Assembly (NCBI GenBank): GCA_041488155.1
Contig: JBGPOS010000008.1
Span: forward strand, 1-64,000
Reading direction: 5' to 3'
From: JBGPOS01 sp041488155
GTDB taxonomy: Bacteria > Chloroflexota > Dehalococcoidia > Tepidiformales > Tepidiformaceae
Length of the DNA: 64,000 bases
In this document: positions 33,680-41,950 of the stretch, piece after piece
Layout: the number at the start of each line of letters is the position of its first letter
Position numbering within the stretch: the first letter of the stretch is position 1
Program-made: the position numbers and the translations under genes
The notes under the pieces: generated by a model
Database searches by the model: none
Seen by the model: only the letters and a program-made list of their open reading frames with translations
What the model was told of the DNA's origin: nothing

Positions 33680-34363
33680 ATGCCTGATTCAGTCCAGCCT
33701 TCGCGCACGCGCCTCCTCCACGACCTCCCGCTCCTGGCGCGCCTGCCGGAGGCCGACATCGCTGCCCTCGCCGCCCGCGGCCGCACCCGCGACTATCCGG
33801 CCGGCGGCGCTATCTTCCGCGAGGGCGAACCCGGCGATTCCCTCCACGTCGTCATTTCGGGGCTTATCCGCGTCAGCGTCGGCGCTGGCTCGGGCGATGA
33901 AGCCACCGTCGCCCACGTCGGCCCGGGCGACTGCGTCGGCGAGCTCGCCCTCCTCGACGGACGCCCCCGTTCGGCGACGGCAACGGCCGTGGAACCAACC
34001 CGCACGCTCGTGGTCGACCGCCGCACCTTCGTCGCCTGGCTCTCCGAACGCCCCGCAGCCGCCCTCGCACTCCTCGAAACGATCAGCCTGCGTCTCCGCC
34101 GGACGGATGAAGCCCTCGCCGACTTCTGCTTCCTCGACCTTCCCCACCGCCTCGCCAAGCGCCTCCTCGAACTCCACGGCGTCTCCAACGGGAGCCGCTC
34201 CCCCCGCATCCGAATCACCCAGGCCGCCCTCGCCTCGATGCTCGTGGTCAGCCGCGAAAGCGTGAACAAGCAGCTCAACCGTTTCGCCCGCGACGGCTGG
34301 GTGACCCTGGGACGGGGCTCAATCACCATCCGGGACGCGCACGCCCTCCGCACCTTCGCCTGA
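33680..34363 (+). CDS. Crp/Fnr-family transcriptional regulator
   Basis: 227 residues. The cyclic-nucleotide-binding domain carries the phosphate-binding cassette GELALLDGRPRSATATAV, whose Arg-Ser pair matches cAMP-binding CRPs. A dimer helix follows (ALALLETISLRLRRTDEALAD). The C-terminal winged helix is RITQAALASMLVVSRESVNK. No Cys cluster is seen, so it is not an Fnr-type iron-sulfur sensor. The ATG at 33680 is used; tandem dyads lie just upstream. cAMP as ligand is inference, supported by the cyclase domain at 49019. Confidence 0.9.
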   Translation: MPDSVQPSRTRLLHDLPLLARLPEADIAALAARGRTRDYPAGGAIFREGEPGDSLHVVISGLIRVSVGAGSGDEATVAHVGPGDCVGELALLDGRPRSATATAVEPTRTLVVDRRTFVAWLSERPAAALALLETISLRLRRTDEALADFCFLDLPHRLAKRLLELHGVSNGSRSPRIRITQAALASMLVVSRESVNKQLNRFARDGWVTLGRGSITIRDAHALRTFA

Positions 34364-34394
34364 ACCCAGTGCCAGACCGGCCCGGCGTCTGCGT

Positions 34395-34400
34395 TACACT
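34395..34400 (+). promoter_or_regulatory. -10-like TACACT seven bases before cca-type gene
   Basis: TACACT ends 7 bases before the ATG at 34408, with no Shine-Dalgarno in between. It suggests a leaderless transcript and selects this ATG over the GTG at 34369. Confidence 0.42.
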
Positions 34401-34407
34401 CGCCTCC

Positions 34408-35745
34408 ATGGCAACGCGTCCCGACCTGGTCGAAGCCTTCCGCGGCCGCCAGAAGCAGCTCTGGATCGTCGGTGGCCCCCTTCGCGACCGCCTCCTCGGA
34501 CGCCCCGGGGTCGATGAAGACTTCGCTACCGACGCCCTGCCCGACGAAGTCGAGGCCATCGCCCGGTCGCTCGGCCTGGCCGTCAACATCGTGGGACGGC
34601 GCTTCGGCACGGTCGGCGTTCAGCTCAGCGGCCGCTGGTCGGAGATCACCACCTTCCGGGGCGACTCCTACACGGCCGGTACGCGTTGGCCGGACGTCAC
34701 GTTCGGCACGACGATCGAGGAAGACCTCGCCCGCCGCGACTTCACCGTCAACGCTCTCGCCGAAAACGCCTTCAGCGGCGCAACGCTCGACCTCTACGGC
34801 GGTGAACAGGACCTCGCGCGCCGCCTCCTGCGCGCCGTCGGAGACCCCGAAACGCGCTTCCGCGAAGACCCCCTGCGCATCCTCCGCGGCCTTCGTTTCG
34901 TCAGCCAGCTCGACTTCGACCTCGACGAAGGGACCCGCGACGGCATGGCCGCCACAGTGCCCCTGCTCACCACCCTCTCCCAGGAGCGGGTGACGGCCGA
35001 GCTCGACAGGCTACTCCAGGGCCGCGCCCCCGCCCGCGCCCTCGACCTCCTGCGCGCCATCGGCGCGGTCGACGTGGTCCTGCCGGAACTCGCGCCGATG
35101 GTCGGCTGCGACCAGAACCGCTTCCATCGCTACGACGTCTGGGGGCACACCGTTGCGACCGTCGAGGCAATCGCCCCCGGCGAAGATCCTCGCCTTCGAG
35201 CCTGGGCTGCCCTCCTCCACGACCTTGGCAAGCCAGCTGTCCGCCACATGAAGGCCAACGGCGAATGGGGCTTCTACCGCCACGAAACCACCGGCTCAGA
35301 CGTTGCCGAAGCGCTCCTCGACCGCCTCAAGCTCGGGCGACGCGAGTCGCTCGTCATCCGCCTGCTTGTCCGCCGCCACATGGACCGCCCCGACCCCGCC
35401 GACCACCGTTCCGTTCGACGCTTCATGGCGCGCTGCGAAGGGCACTGGCGCGACCTCGTCGCCCTCAAGCGCGCCGACAACGCCAGCCACACCTACGACG
35501 ACCGCCCCTACCACGACGCCCTCGAAGCGGCCTGCGCCCGCGCCGAGCAAGAGGAAGCCGCCGCCCTCCGGGCCGAGAGCCCCCTCACGGGCGACGACCT
35601 CGTCACGATCTTCGACCGCGAGCCCGGACCCTGGATACGGGTGCTCAAGCAGCGCCTCAGCGCAATGGTCCTCGATGGCGACCTCGCCCCCGGCGACCGG
35701 GGCGCCGCCGAACGCCTCGCCCGCACACTCATGAACCAGCCCTGA
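34408..35745 (+). CDS. CCA tRNA nucleotidyltransferase / poly(A) polymerase family with HD domain
   Basis: Class II nucleotidyltransferase of 445 residues that adds or repairs the CCA end of tRNA. The head shows LWIVGGPLRDRLLGRPGVDEDFATD with the metal-binding acidic pair. RRDFTVNALAEN and GDPETRFREDPLRILRGLRF are the neck motifs. A C-terminal HD domain contains HDLGKPAVRHMK, consistent with 2'-phosphatase/phosphodiesterase activity in HD-bearing members. It is convergent with the crotonase gene. Confidence 0.9.
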   Translation: MATRPDLVEAFRGRQKQLWIVGGPLRDRLLGRPGVDEDFATDALPDEVEAIARSLGLAVNIVGRRFGTVGVQLSGRWSEITTFRGDSYTAGTRWPDVTFGTTIEEDLARRDFTVNALAENAFSGATLDLYGGEQDLARRLLRAVGDPETRFREDPLRILRGLRFVSQLDFDLDEGTRDGMAATVPLLTTLSQERVTAELDRLLQGRAPARALDLLRAIGAVDVVLPELAPMVGCDQNRFHRYDVWGHTVATVEAIAPGEDPRLRAWAALLHDLGKPAVRHMKANGEWGFYRHETTGSDVAEALLDRLKLGRRESLVIRLLVRRHMDRPDPADHRSVRRFMARCEGHWRDLVALKRADNASHTYDDRPYHDALEAACARAEQEEAAALRAESPLTGDDLVTIFDREPGPWIRVLKQRLSAMVLDGDLAPGDRGAAERLARTLMNQP

Positions 35746-35778
35746 GCCGACGGCTCGAAGCAAGACCCGTCCCGACCG

Positions 35779-36588
35779 TCAGCCGTTGAACCTCGGTTCG
35801 CGCTTCTCGCCGAAGGCGGCGACGGCTTCGCGGTGCGCGGGTTCGTTACGGAGCTGCTCGATCGCCAGGCCTTCGAAGTCGGTTACTGTGCGGATGTTTT
35901 GCTCCAACGAGTTGCGCCGGATCAGCTTCTTGGCGATCCAGACCGCCTCGCCTGGTCCCGAAGCTATCTCGCGGGCGAGGGCGTAGGCGGCCGGCATCAG
36001 CTCGTCGTGAGGGACGACTCGGCTGACGAGCTTCCGCCCGAGCGGGTCGGTCGCCTCGATGATTCGCCCCGTTAGCGCCAGTTCGAGCGCGGCTTCGATC
36101 CCCGCCACCTCCGCCAGGTTGCGGGTAGACCCGCACTCGGGCGAAAGCCCGACTCGCACGAACCGCGCGGAGAACCGGGCCCGCTCCGAAGCGATCCGGA
36201 TGTCGCAGGACATCGCCATCGTCAGTCCGACCCCCACCGCCGGGCCATTGATCGCCGCGATCACCGGCTTGCCATCGAAGAGCGCGGGCGGGACGCCCTG
36301 GCTCGCCTCCTTCGCCACGTTCGTGTTCGTCCACGGCGGGCGCTCGTGAGCATGCTCGATGTTTTGCTGGTTCGCCCAACCGCCGATGTCGGCTCCCGCG
36401 CAGAAGCCCCGCCCGGCTCCCGTCACCACCAGGCAGCCGACAGAGTCGTCGCGCGCGGCGAACTGCAGCGCCGTGATGAACTCCTCTTCCATGCGGGCGG
36501 TCCAGGCGTTGAGCCGTTCAGGCCGGTTCAGGGTCAAGGTGACCACCCGGCCATCCTGTTCGTAGAGGATCTGTTCGAAGTCGGGCAT
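35779..36588 (-). CDS. Enoyl-CoA hydratase/isomerase (crotonase) family protein
   Basis: 269-residue crotonase-fold enzyme acting on acyl-CoA thioesters. The oxyanion-hole segments are RGFCAGADIGGWANQ and GPAVGVGLTMAMSCDIRIAS, and the region with the catalytic Glu is FVRVGLSPECGSTRNLAEVAG. It would serve fatty-acid or aromatic degradation with the acyl-CoA dehydrogenase at the right edge and the CoA-transferase at 1535. Exact reaction not determinable. Confidence 0.9.
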   Translation of the reverse strand: MPDFEQILYEQDGRVVTLTLNRPERLNAWTARMEEEFITALQFAARDDSVGCLVVTGAGRGFCAGADIGGWANQQNIEHAHERPPWTNTNVAKEASQGVPPALFDGKPVIAAINGPAVGVGLTMAMSCDIRIASERARFSARFVRVGLSPECGSTRNLAEVAGIEAALELALTGRIIEATDPLGRKLVSRVVPHDELMPAAYALAREIASGPGEAVWIAKKLIRRNSLEQNIRTVTDFEGLAIEQLRNEPAHREAVAAFGEKREPRFNG

Positions 36589-36659
36589 GTGGCGTCCTCG
36601 GGGAGAATGAGTGAAGAGACTCTATCGGAAGTGCGCCGCCTGCGGCCAACGCCCTCCGG

Positions 36660-37190
36660 CTAACGGAAGGCTGCGCGCTCCACGCTGTAGAGACTCACGA
36701 CGCGGGACTTGCCGGGGACTTGCCCGAGGTGGTGCATGCCAATCTTCGCCAGCACCCGCTGCGATGCCAGGTTGTCAGGATGGGTCAGACCAACGACCGC
36801 CGGGAACTCGAAGGTCGCAAAGCCCCAGAGCACAGCGGCGCGGGCCGCCTCGGTCGCCAGGCCGAGCCCCCAGTGCGAGCGGGCCAGCCCGTAGGCCACC
36901 TCGCCCGTCGCTTCCGGCGTCCCCTCGAGGTAGCGGACGAGGCCGCAGGAGCCGATCATCGCGCCCCTCCCGCGCTCCTCGACCGCCCACCGGCCGTGGC
37001 CGAGCCGATCCCACTCTGCCACGAACCCGGCCATCGATTCGGCCGCCTGGTCGTGCGTCAGCGGCAGGCCTGGGTCGAAGAAGCGCTGTACTTCCGGGTC
37101 TGCCTCGATCGCCGCAAGCGCGTCGAGGTCGGCCGGCGTCCACGGCCTGAGCAAAAGACGCGGCGTGGTCAGCGTGGGTACCGGCACCAT
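36660..37190 (-). CDS. GNAT-family N-acetyltransferase (RimJ/RimL-like)
   Basis: 176 residues. Starts TLTTPRLLLRPWTPADLDAL, the standard opening of RimJ/RimL-type enzymes. Acetyl-CoA-binding motif A is VAYGLARSHWGLGLATEAARAA, and motif B is NLASQRVLAKIGMHHLG. It may acetylate ribosomal protein N-termini, small amines or antibiotics; the substrate is unknown. Confidence 0.87.
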   Translation of the reverse strand: MVPVPTLTTPRLLLRPWTPADLDALAAIEADPEVQRFFDPGLPLTHDQAAESMAGFVAEWDRLGHGRWAVEERGRGAMIGSCGLVRYLEGTPEATGEVAYGLARSHWGLGLATEAARAAVLWGFATFEFPAVVGLTHPDNLASQRVLAKIGMHHLGQVPGKSRVVSLYSVERAAFR

Positions 37191-37258
37191 GGCCCCGATG
37201 GTAACGCCACCGGCCTGCCCCGGGGATAGAATGGGGGCTCCCTCAAAGGAGGCTGCGC

Positions 37259-38227
37259 GTGAAAGCTGCCGTGTACTACGAAACGGGCGGTCCCGAAGTC
37301 TTCCGCTACGAAGAGGTGCCCGATCCCGTCTGCCGCCCTGGCGGGATCGTGTTCGACGTGCGCGCGATCAGTGTAGAAGGGGGCGACACGCTCCATCGTG
37401 CCGGCGGCGAGATGGCCTCCCGGCCCCACGTCGTCGGCTACCAGTGTGCCGGCATCGTCCGCGAGGCCGGGGAGAGCGTGACCGAATTCGCCCCCGGCGA
37501 TGCCGTCGTGGCCACGATGCCGTTCGGCTCCCACGCCGAGATCGCCTCGGTCCCGGAACGGGCCGCTTACGCCGTGCCAGCCGGCTTCGACCTCATCCTG
37601 GCCGCCTGCGTCCCGATCGCGTTCGGCACGGCCGACGATTGCCTCTTCGAATTCGGCCACCTGAAACGCGGCGAGACCGTCCTCGTCCAGGCGGCCGCCG
37701 GCGGCGTCGGACTCGCCGCCGTGCAGCTGGCGAAGCGAGCCGGGGCAACGGTCCTCGGAACGGCTTCAAGCGACGAGAAGCTCGAACGACTGAAACAGTA
37801 CGGGATGGACAAGGGCATCAACTACAAGAGCCGCGAGCTCGTCCCCTCCGTCATGGCCGCCACCGATGGACGTGGCGTCGACCTCGTCGTCGATTCAGTC
37901 GGCGGCCGGACGCTCGAAGAGAGCATCGCCTGCCTGGCCTACCGCGGCAGGGTTAGCTGGGTGGGCCGCGCCGGCCGCGACGCCCACACTCCTGAGGTCT
38001 GGGCGCTCATGCAGAAGAACGCCTCCCTCACCGGCATCTTCCTCGGCGCTGAGTTCGCCCAGCATCCCGAACGGACCCGAGGGATGATCGAGCGCCTGCT
38101 CGACGACGCGGCCAGAGGCAAGATCAAGGTAGTCATCGATCGCAGTTTCCTGCTCTCCGAAGCAGCCGCCGCCCACAGCTACATCGAATCCCGGCAGGCC
38201 TTCGGCCGGGTGGTGCTTATCCCGTAG
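37259..38227 (+). CDS. Zinc-independent MDR quinone/alcohol oxidoreductase
   Basis: 322-residue NADPH-dependent medium-chain dehydrogenase/reductase of the quinone oxidoreductase type. N-terminal GroES-like domain: VYYETGGPEVFRYEEVPDPV. Cofactor motif: VLVQAAAGGVGLAAVQLAKR. Zinc ligands of true alcohol dehydrogenases are absent. The GTG start is preceded by AGGAGG; TAGAAT at about 37229 is a possible -10. Convergent with cysS. Confidence 0.88.
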   Translation: MKAAVYYETGGPEVFRYEEVPDPVCRPGGIVFDVRAISVEGGDTLHRAGGEMASRPHVVGYQCAGIVREAGESVTEFAPGDAVVATMPFGSHAEIASVPERAAYAVPAGFDLILAACVPIAFGTADDCLFEFGHLKRGETVLVQAAAGGVGLAAVQLAKRAGATVLGTASSDEKLERLKQYGMDKGINYKSRELVPSVMAATDGRGVDLVVDSVGGRTLEESIACLAYRGRVSWVGRAGRDAHTPEVWALMQKNASLTGIFLGAEFAQHPERTRGMIERLLDDAARGKIKVVIDRSFLLSEAAAAHSYIESRQAFGRVVLIP

Positions 38228-38240
38228 TTCGCAGTCCGCT

Positions 38241-39623
38241 CTAGCGCGCCGTCCAACTCGTGCCCTCGGGGCCGTCCTTGAGGTCGATTTCGAGGGCCGC
38301 CAGCCCGTCGCGCACTCGGTCGGCGAGCGCCCATTGCTTCGCTGCCCGCAACTCCGTGCGCAGCCCCAAGAGCAGATCGATGAACGGCGCGGCCTCCTGC
38401 GCCTTCAACGGCGGAGCCGCCAGCGTCAACCCGAGGATCTCGGCCAGCTCCCGCAGCGTCGCCTGGGCGGCGTCGACCCGCTGGCCGTGCGCGCTCGCTC
38501 GGTTTATCTCGCGGGCCAGGTCGAAGAGCATCGCCAGCGCCTGGGGCGTGTTGAGGTCGTCGTCCATCACCCCTTCGAAGTTCTTCTTAATCGCCTCGCC
38601 GAAGGGCCCCGCCGTGCTGCTCAACGGCCCCTCGTCGGCCCCCGACTTCGCAAACGCAGCGTTTCGGAGTCGTTCGGCGCCCGCTTTCGCCGCCTCAAGG
38701 GCCTCGTCGGTGTAGGTCACCGGGCTCCGGTAGTGGCTGCTGATCACAAAAACCCGGAGGGCATCCGCTCCGTAACGTTCGAGCGCCTCGGCGAGGCTCA
38801 CGAGGTTGCCCAGCGACTTGGACATCTTCTCCGAGCCGAGCTGGACCATCGCGTTGTGCATCCAGATGCCGGCGAAGGGCTCCTTGCCGGTGAACGCTTC
38901 ACTCTGGGCGATCTCGTTCTCGTGGTGGGGGAAGACCAGGTCCGTGCCGCCGCCGTGGATGTCGATCTGCTCGCCCAGTTCGTTCAGAGCCATGGCCGAG
39001 CACTCGATGTGCCAGCCCGGCCGACCCGGACCCCAGGGACTCTCCCAGCTGGGCTCGCCCGGCTTGGCGCCCTTCCAGAGGGCGAAGTCGAGCGGGTCGT
39101 CCTTCAACTCCGTGGGATCGATCCGAGCGCCGGAGAGCAGGTCGTTCACGTCTCGCTTCGAGAGCTTGCCGTAGTCCCGTTTGCTCCTGACGCGGTAGTA
39201 GACGTCGCCACCCGACTCGTAGGCGTGCCCCTTCTCGATGAGCCCCGTGATGAAACGGATGATCCCCGGCACCGTCTCTGTGACGCGCGGATAGGCGTGC
39301 GCTTCCATCACGTTCATAGCCTTCAACTGCTCGAGGAAGGATGCGATGTTCTGCTCGGCCAGTTCCCCCATCGTCACACCCAGCCGTGTCGCCCGTTCGA
39401 TGAGCTTGTCATCGATGTCGGTGAAGTTCTGCACGTGCCGGACCGGCATCTTCTTCCACTCGAGGTAGCGTCGCAGGACATCGAAGACGATAGCAAAGAA
39501 GGCGTGGCCGACGTGCGCCTCGCTGTAGGGAGTGACCCCGCAGACGTAGAGCCGGATTTTGCCGTCCGCCGCGAGCGGCTTGAGCTCCTTGCGGGTGTTC
39601 GTCAGCGTGTCGTGGAGCTTCAC
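38241..39623 (-). CDS. cysS: Cysteinyl-tRNA synthetase
   Basis: Class I aaRS, 460 residues. The zinc/HIGH region reads RLYVCGVTPYSEAHVGHAFF, the 'GVTPY' variant rather than GPTVYD. KMSKS is intact in GSEKMSKSLGN near residue 267. Zinc ligands later include HIECSAM and HHENEIAQSEA. The start is GTG with TAAGAT 20 bases upstream as a possible -10. Nearby cysE makes cysteine precursors, though an operon of three unrelated genes lies between. Confidence 0.95.
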   Translation of the reverse strand: MKLHDTLTNTRKELKPLAADGKIRLYVCGVTPYSEAHVGHAFFAIVFDVLRRYLEWKKMPVRHVQNFTDIDDKLIERATRLGVTMGELAEQNIASFLEQLKAMNVMEAHAYPRVTETVPGIIRFITGLIEKGHAYESGGDVYYRVRSKRDYGKLSKRDVNDLLSGARIDPTELKDDPLDFALWKGAKPGEPSWESPWGPGRPGWHIECSAMALNELGEQIDIHGGGTDLVFPHHENEIAQSEAFTGKEPFAGIWMHNAMVQLGSEKMSKSLGNLVSLAEALERYGADALRVFVISSHYRSPVTYTDEALEAAKAGAERLRNAAFAKSGADEGPLSSTAGPFGEAIKKNFEGVMDDDLNTPQALAMLFDLAREINRASAHGQRVDAAQATLRELAEILGLTLAAPPLKAQEAAPFIDLLLGLRTELRAAKQWALADRVRDGLAALEIDLKDGPEGTSWTAR

Positions 39624-39647
39624 TGTTTTGGTTCCGAGAGTTTGATC

Positions 39648-39950
39648 TTAGAGCCCGATGATTTCTGTGCGTTTTCCCTGCCGCGCCAGTAGCGAGTAGT
39701 ACGTGCCGCTCTCTATCGAACAACCGACGACCGCCAGGAGCTGAGCAGTCGTGAGACCTAGCTGGCGCGCGATTCGGCCGAGAATCGGTTGCCCTATTTG
39801 TTTCTCGCTCCCGTGGGAGAGTTTCGTCGCCGCGTAGGCTACGCCGTTAATCCGAAGCACGAACCACGCGTGATCGCGTTTCGCGATCTCCTCCGCTCCG
39901 AGCTTGCCAGTCAAGGCAGAAGACAGGTCTCGCTTGTCGAGCGACGCCAC
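39648..39950 (-). CDS. Unrecognised 100-residue protein, HicA-like by pattern (third gene of operon)
   Basis: Basic and compact. It starts with a charged lead (MASLDKRDLSSALTGKLGAE) and then RDHAWFVLRINGVAYAATKL followed by SHGSEKQIGQPILGRIARQL and LAVVGCSIESGTYYSLLARQ. The order 'short beta strand, basic residue, SHG, then I-A-R-Q-L' recalls a degenerate HicA double-stranded RNA-binding toxin, but this is a pattern impression. The GTG start follows the previous stop by one base. A role as effector of a three-gene module is inference. Confidence 0.6.
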   Translation of the reverse strand: MASLDKRDLSSALTGKLGAEEIAKRDHAWFVLRINGVAYAATKLSHGSEKQIGQPILGRIARQLGLTTAQLLAVVGCSIESGTYYSLLARQGKRTEIIGL

Positions 39951-39951
39951 G

Positions 39952-40329
39952 TTAGGGGAGAGGGTCCAGGTAGCGGCCCAGGATCGCGAGGTGTTGCTTG
40001 AGTCGCGGAGACAGCGTCTGCCGGCGAGCCTCCAGGATGTCTCGATACTCGTGGAGGCTCTCGAACAGGCGCCGCACGGCCTCCTCGGGCGAGTCGCCTT
40101 CGCCGAACTGACCCACCAGGGAATCGTCTGCGATCCACCCCGTCCCCTCCGGGTTCGATAGCTGAATTGGAATGACCGGCAGGGAAGTGCGTTCCGCTTC
40201 AGTAGCAGCGACGCGTGCGGTCTCTCTCTCCGAGAGCATCACCTCCGTCGCGGCAATGGAGCCGGAGTCTTCGGAAGCGGTTGAAGCTTCCAGGTCAACG
40301 CGATGCGTGCGGTCAAGAACAGTCGCCAT
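39952..40329 (-). CDS. Unrecognised 125-residue protein, HicB-like by pattern (second gene of operon)
   Basis: The first half is acidic and Ser/Ala/Thr-rich (SEDSGSIAATEVMLSERETA) and probably disordered. The second half contains NPEGTGWIADDSLVGQFGEG followed by DSPEEAVRRLFESLHEYRDI, which resembles the 'GDTPEEA' turn and helix of HicB-type antitoxins. The ATG follows the previous stop by two bases. An antitoxin role for the following gene is inferred from order and pattern. Confidence 0.6.
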   Translation of the reverse strand: MATVLDRTHRVDLEASTASEDSGSIAATEVMLSERETARVAATEAERTSLPVIPIQLSNPEGTGWIADDSLVGQFGEGDSPEEAVRRLFESLHEYRDILEARRQTLSPRLKQHLAILGRYLDPLP

Positions 40330-40331
40330 GG

Positions 40332-40637
40332 CTAGACCTTCTGCTGTTCGTAGTTCGAAAGATTCTCGCCGAGCGTCCGGACAATCTCGACCATTCGGTT
40401 GGCCGGTATACCGAATCTACCTACGACCCTAATAGGCACCGCTCCAACCAACTTCGCCTGCTGCGACTGCTCTTCTGGCGTGCCGAGGAGCACAGGCGGA
40501 CTCACCTGCCCCAGCGTGAGGATGAACTCAGCCCCGTCGTGCCGGATAGTCGCCCAGTTCACGAAGAGGATCGGTGTGTCCTCGAGGCCGGTCACCACGT
40601 AGGGGAGATGAATCGACTCTTCGTCGCTACTCGACAT
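40332..40637 (-). CDS. DUF3467-like protein (first gene of operon)
   Basis: 101 residues: LEDTPILFVNWATIRHDGAE and FILTLGQVSPPVLLG, then AVPIRVVGRFGIPANRMVEI and VRTLGENLSNYEQQ. The layout 'naNxvrv ... F.L.fGq ... v.vVmsp..ak.l...L..nl..YE' is that of DUF3467. Function of that family is unknown. It heads a tightly packed three-gene operon (gaps of 2 and 1 bases) read toward cysS. Confidence 0.62.
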   Translation of the reverse strand: MSSSDEESIHLPYVVTGLEDTPILFVNWATIRHDGAEFILTLGQVSPPVLLGTPEEQSQQAKLVGAVPIRVVGRFGIPANRMVEIVRTLGENLSNYEQQKV

Positions 40638-40700
40638 CTGGCGCCTCTCGTCCCAACCATGGGTGCGGGTGACTCATCGTGCAAGCCCGCAGGTGCGCGC

Positions 40701-41390
40701 TCATCCTTGCTGGACCCGCGCATCTTCGCTGTGGTGCCCATCGTGCAGCGAGGTCAAGTGTTCTTCCAGGTGCCCCACCAGGTCGTGGAGTTCCTGCACC
40801 TTCTGGTCGAGGTCGTTTAGCCGTTCCCACTCCGGGTCGGGTAGCCTCTGGATGACACCGTTCGAGTCGTCGTGGAAGGCCACGATGTGCCCCGGCACCC
40901 CCACCACCGTCGCGTTGGCCGGGACGTTGGTTACCACCACCGACCCGGCCCCGATCCGGGCGTTCTCACCGATTTCGACCGCCCCGATGACACGCGCCCC
41001 GGCCCCGACCACGACGTTGTCGCGCAGGGTCGGGTGCCGCTTCGTCCGGTGGGTGCTCGTGCCGCCGAGGGTCACACCCTGGTAGAGCATGACGCCGGCC
41101 CCGATTTCGGCCGTCTCCCCGATGACCACGCCCATGCCATGGTCGATGAAGAACCGCCGGCCGATGGTCGCTCCCGGATGGATCTCGATCCCGGTCAAGA
41201 AACGGGCGACGTGCATGATCCCCCGCGGCAGCAGCGGCACGTCCCTCCGGTAGAGCGCGTTCGCCACTCGATGGGCCAGGCGCGCGTGGAACCCCGGATA
41301 GAACAACACGACCTCCGCGGTGTTACGCGCGGCAGGGTCACGTTCGAGCGTGGCGCGGATGTCCTCGCGAATTTCAGCGATCACGGACAC
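40701..41390 (-). CDS. cysE: Serine O-acetyltransferase
   Basis: First step of cysteine synthesis: acetyl-CoA + serine to O-acetylserine. 229 residues with the left-handed beta-helix of hexapeptide repeats. Family motifs are FLTGIEIHPGATIGRRFFID, HGMGVVIGETAEIG, and MLYQGVTLGGTSTHRTKRHP with the catalytic His/Asp. The C-terminal tail is long and acidic (VQELHDLVGHLEEHL). The start is a GTG at 41390, with GGGAGG ten bases upstream. No T-box or other leader is visible. Confidence 0.93.
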   Translation of the reverse strand: MSVIAEIREDIRATLERDPAARNTAEVVLFYPGFHARLAHRVANALYRRDVPLLPRGIMHVARFLTGIEIHPGATIGRRFFIDHGMGVVIGETAEIGAGVMLYQGVTLGGTSTHRTKRHPTLRDNVVVGAGARVIGAVEIGENARIGAGSVVVTNVPANATVVGVPGHIVAFHDDSNGVIQRLPDPEWERLNDLDQKVQELHDLVGHLEEHLTSLHDGHHSEDARVQQG

Positions 41391-41598
41391 GTGGACTGGA
41401 CCTCCCGGTGAAGAAGACGCGACGCGGGCAGGGGACCCCGTCAGCGACAGGGCCCCGACGGACAGGAGCAACAGGCTCGCACGCCGGCAGGGAGGGATGC
41501 CATCGTCATCACACCTTACGGGATCGCGGACGCCGCGTCAGCAGGGACCTCCGGCCCCACACCGGGGGTCGAACGGACGTAGCACCGGCCCACACGCG

Positions 41599-41820
41599 AT
41601 GCAGAATTCGGCTGTGGAAGTGGACTGCGCTTCGTGCGCAAAGACGGTTGGACAGGGCCGTCTGGAACCGGCCGCGGGCGCGCCGAAGTACTGCTTCGAA
41701 TGTAGAGGCAGCTATTTCGGGTCGCGTTTTCGTGTCTTGCTCGCAGACGGCCCGCGCCCGGCCCGCGTACGGAGTTGCAGCCGCGACTTTGCCGTCGCGT
41801 CCGTAGCGGCGAGTCAATAG
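41599..41820 (+). CDS. Possible zinc-ribbon protein, 73 residues
   Basis: Two knuckles: DCASCAKTVGQG and KYCFECRGSYFG, separated by about 20 residues (C-x2-C ... C-x2-C), typical of zinc ribbons. No obvious ribosome-binding site. The rest is Arg/Ala-rich. It is followed by a good terminator at 41866. The reading frame extends upstream to 41320 without a convincing start, so 41599 is the most sensible ATG. Expression is unproven. Confidence 0.4.
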   Translation: MQNSAVEVDCASCAKTVGQGRLEPAAGAPKYCFECRGSYFGSRFRVLLADGPRPARVRSCSRDFAVASVAASQ

Positions 41821-41865
41821 GGGCGTCCCCTCTCCCCTCGCCTCGCTGTCGGCTCGCCGGTACTC

Positions 41866-41897
41866 AACGGGGGCAGCCGCTTCGCGCTGCCCCCGTT
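41866..41897. terminator. 12-bp perfect hairpin terminator
   Basis: AACGGGGGCAGC and GCTGCCCCCGTT flank an 8-base loop, followed by T-G-C. Placed between the zinc-ribbon candidate and convergent coaBC, so it may serve both strands. Confidence 0.75.
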
Positions 41898-41950
41898 TGC
41901 CGTGCACCCACTTCGACGCCGGCACGGCTCTCGCCGATCGGCCCGCTCGC

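Noticed and set aside
39624..41598. T-box leaders for cysS or cysE
   Set aside because: No T-box sequence or specifier/antiterminator structure visible; spacers are short or occupied.
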